Positions 36,710 to 38,108 of a stretch of 38,108 nt of DNA are shown here, piece after piece. The DNA is from Candidatus Obscuribacterales bacterium (lineage in GTDB: Bacteria; Cyanobacteriota; Vampirovibrionia; Obscuribacterales; Obscuribacteraceae). The stretch is taken from NCBI GenBank assembly GCA_020050835.1, contig JAGVKB010000143.1, positions 1 to 38,108 of the forward strand. The letters are read 5' to 3'. Under the pieces are notes generated by a model. It saw only the letters and a list, made by a program, of their open reading frames with translations, was not told the origin of the DNA and did not search any database. Made by a program: the position numbers and the translations under genes. The number at the start of each line of letters is the position of its first letter. Within the stretch, counting starts at the first letter, position 1.

Positions 36710-37924
36710 TTGGAATTTCGACCAATCTCATCGTATGTCTTGAAAGTTGCCAGCCGCTGCAATCTTAATTGCAGCTATTGCTACATGTACAACTTGGCAG
36801 ATAAGAGCTACCAGCAGCAACCTGCAATCATGTCCGAAGAAATTGTACACGCCACCTTGACAAGGGTTCGAGAGCACGCCATCAAAAAGAATCTGAAAAC
36901 AGTTCGCCTGATCTTTCACGGCGGCGAACCGCTTTTGGCCAGCCCTGACTTTTACAGAAAGTTTGTCCGAGCAGCTCGGCAGATACTCGCTCCCGAGGCG
37001 TCAGCCCTCTTTTCTATGCAGACCAACGCCACCTTGATCTCTCCTGAATGGCTGGAGCTGTTCTTGGAATTGAACATCGCGTTCGGCATCAGCTTGGATG
37101 GACCGGCTGAGATCAATGATTTGAATCGAGTAGATCATCAAGGTAACGGCTCCTACCTAAGAGTCGTCGAAGCGATCCGAATGGTCAGGTCCGATCAGAG
37201 ATTCGACTCGCTGGGCAGAAAGGCTCTCACTGTCATCAATCTGCAATCGGATCCGCTGCTCGTTTATGAGCATTTCCGCAGCCTGGGTTTCCGTGAGATT
37301 GACTTTCTCTTCCCAGACGGCACGTATGATGCACCGCCGCCCGCGGTGACAGTCGGCGGCACAGACGCGCCCTATGCTGACTGGCTAATACCTATCTTCG
37401 ACCAGTGGTTCGAGAAGTCCGACTCAACCTTTTCGATTCGCACCTTCAAAAACATAATCCGCCTGATATTAGGCTCAGAACGCTCGACCGAAAATATCGG
37501 CGGACGCAAAGGCCGGGTCGTCGTAATCGAAACGGACGGCGGAATCGAGCCGGTGAGCGCACTTAAGGCATGCGGCGAAGGCTTTACCAAAGCCGGGCTG
37601 AACGTGCTAAACAGTGCAATCGATGACGTGTATGACGCTCCCCTCTTCAAGGAGTATCTGGCCGGTCCCGAATGCCTCAGTCAGGAATGCGCCAGCTGCC
37701 CGATTGTCACGGTGTGTGGTGGTGGCTACCTGCCGCATCGTTACAAGTCAGAGAATGGGTTTGATAACCCTTCAATATTTTGCAGAGATCTTACGAAGCT
37801 TATACGCCATATCCAGGCGAAAGTAATGGAGGCTCTTCCAATCGGCTTCCGTTCACAATTGGGGTCAAGCAAGCAAACCGGACCAACCAGGGAGATGCAA
37901 CCCGCTCTCTCGGGTAAACTCTGA
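36710..37924 (+). CDS. FxsB-like radical SAM/SPASM peptide maturase
   Basis: 404 residues from a TTG start at 36710, with GGAGA seven bases upstream. The radical SAM cluster motif is CNLNCSYC (C17, C21, C24), followed by IFHGGEPLL (the GGE motif) and GISLDGPAEIND. The C-terminal SPASM-type domain supplies C288, C322, C327, C330, C336 and C358. The closing HRYKSENGFDNPSIFC resembles, from memory, the FxsB group of cyclophane-forming maturases. These enzymes crosslink side chains of ribosomally made peptides. A small ORF with a strong SD begins 71 bases downstream and may be the substrate. An anaerobic sulfatase-maturase role is less likely because no sulfatase is present. Confidence 0.82.
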   Translation: MEFRPISSYVLKVASRCNLNCSYCYMYNLADKSYQQQPAIMSEEIVHATLTRVREHAIKKNLKTVRLIFHGGEPLLASPDFYRKFVRAARQILAPEASALFSMQTNATLISPEWLELFLELNIAFGISLDGPAEINDLNRVDHQGNGSYLRVVEAIRMVRSDQRFDSLGRKALTVINLQSDPLLVYEHFRSLGFREIDFLFPDGTYDAPPPAVTVGGTDAPYADWLIPIFDQWFEKSDSTFSIRTFKNIIRLILGSERSTENIGGRKGRVVVIETDGGIEPVSALKACGEGFTKAGLNVLNSAIDDVYDAPLFKEYLAGPECLSQECASCPIVTVCGGGYLPHRYKSENGFDNPSIFCRDLTKLIRHIQAKVMEALPIGFRSQLGSSKQTGPTREMQPALSGKL

Positions 37925-37995
37925 GACCTTCTTAATTCTCGAGATATTGCTTCACCGGATAAAATGCTAATTTCATATAGCTAGGAGACTTATAA

Positions 37996-38108
37996 ATGTT
38001 TGAAGTAGGTTCTACTCAGTTTTCAATGTCTGCAAGCGAATTATCTACCAGTCTACTTGAGCAGATAGAAAATCCCATTCTCGGCAAGATAATGAAAGAG
38101 ATTATTGC
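37996..38108 (+). CDS. Candidate precursor peptide (5' part), cut by the window edge
   Basis: ATG at 37996 with AGGAG eight bases upstream. The frame is open for 37 codons to the edge. It starts MFEVGSTQFSMSASELSTSL and continues with a helical, leader-like segment ending IMKEII. Its position directly after the radical SAM/SPASM gene fits a RiPP precursor. The total length and any core motif are outside the window, so it could equally be the start of a longer protein. Confidence 0.45.
   Translation, partial: MFEVGSTQFSMSASELSTSLLEQIENPILGKIMKEII

Noticed and set aside
36688-36768. Short frame starting at ATG 36688 ahead of the radical SAM gene, as a precursor peptide
   Set aside because: No SD, overlaps the maturase out of frame, and ends without a plausible core. 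The downstream ORF at 37996 is a better candidate.

Overview
The window is a gene-dense, roughly 50-55% GC stretch from a Gram-negative bacterium. The evidence is an outer-membrane porin, a TolC-type channel, RND pumps, signal peptides and frequent Shine-Dalgarno (SD) sites. The cyanobacterial/OprB-like porin and the overall gene mix would fit a non-photosynthetic relative of cyanobacteria (Melainabacteria/Vampirovibrionia, e.g. Obscuribacterales). That placement is a guess from gene content. No rRNA, tRNA, CRISPR array or insertion sequence was seen.

Region A (1-14.6 kb) is a potassium island. A complete kdp operon runs rightward: a 27-codon small membrane ORF, kdpF with a GTG start, kdpA, kdpB, kdpC, kdpD and kdpE. 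It is flanked by two paralogous APC-superfamily permeases resembling the KimA type. The left copy (minus strand, running off the window) carries an in-frame TAA in an otherwise intact frame. The right copy is intact and followed by a small two-helix membrane protein. An outer-membrane porin and a DUF6868-like membrane protein lie on the minus strand between kdpE and the right permease. The same 15-base element (TTTAGCG, a T run, then G) lies about 120-140 bases upstream of both the kdp small ORF and the porin, and resembles the E. coli KdpE box. The porin is therefore a predicted member of the Kdp regulon.

Region B (14.7-25.4 kb) is a surface-glycan region. Two MBOAT O-acyltransferases, each beside an SGNH-like membrane-anchored partner, bracket a dTDP-sugar cassette (rmlB, rmlD and an RmlC-like epimerase). 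A GT-C glycosyltransferase follows. No rmlA lies inside the window. The likely output is an O-acylated, deoxyhexose-containing surface polymer.

Region C (25.5-35.3 kb) is an efflux system. A minus-strand operon encodes two tandem RND permeases and one periplasmic adaptor, divergent from a TolC-family channel. Both permeases keep the TM4 Asp-Asp pair but have Ala where AcrB has its TM10 proton-relay lysine.

Region D (35.35 kb to the end) looks like part of a peptide-maturation (RiPP) locus. It holds a PP-loop ATPase with a CxxCxxC motif, a divergent FxsB-like radical SAM/SPASM enzyme, and, cut by the window edge, a small ORF with a strong SD that is a candidate precursor peptide. This is the best candidate for an undescribed system here.
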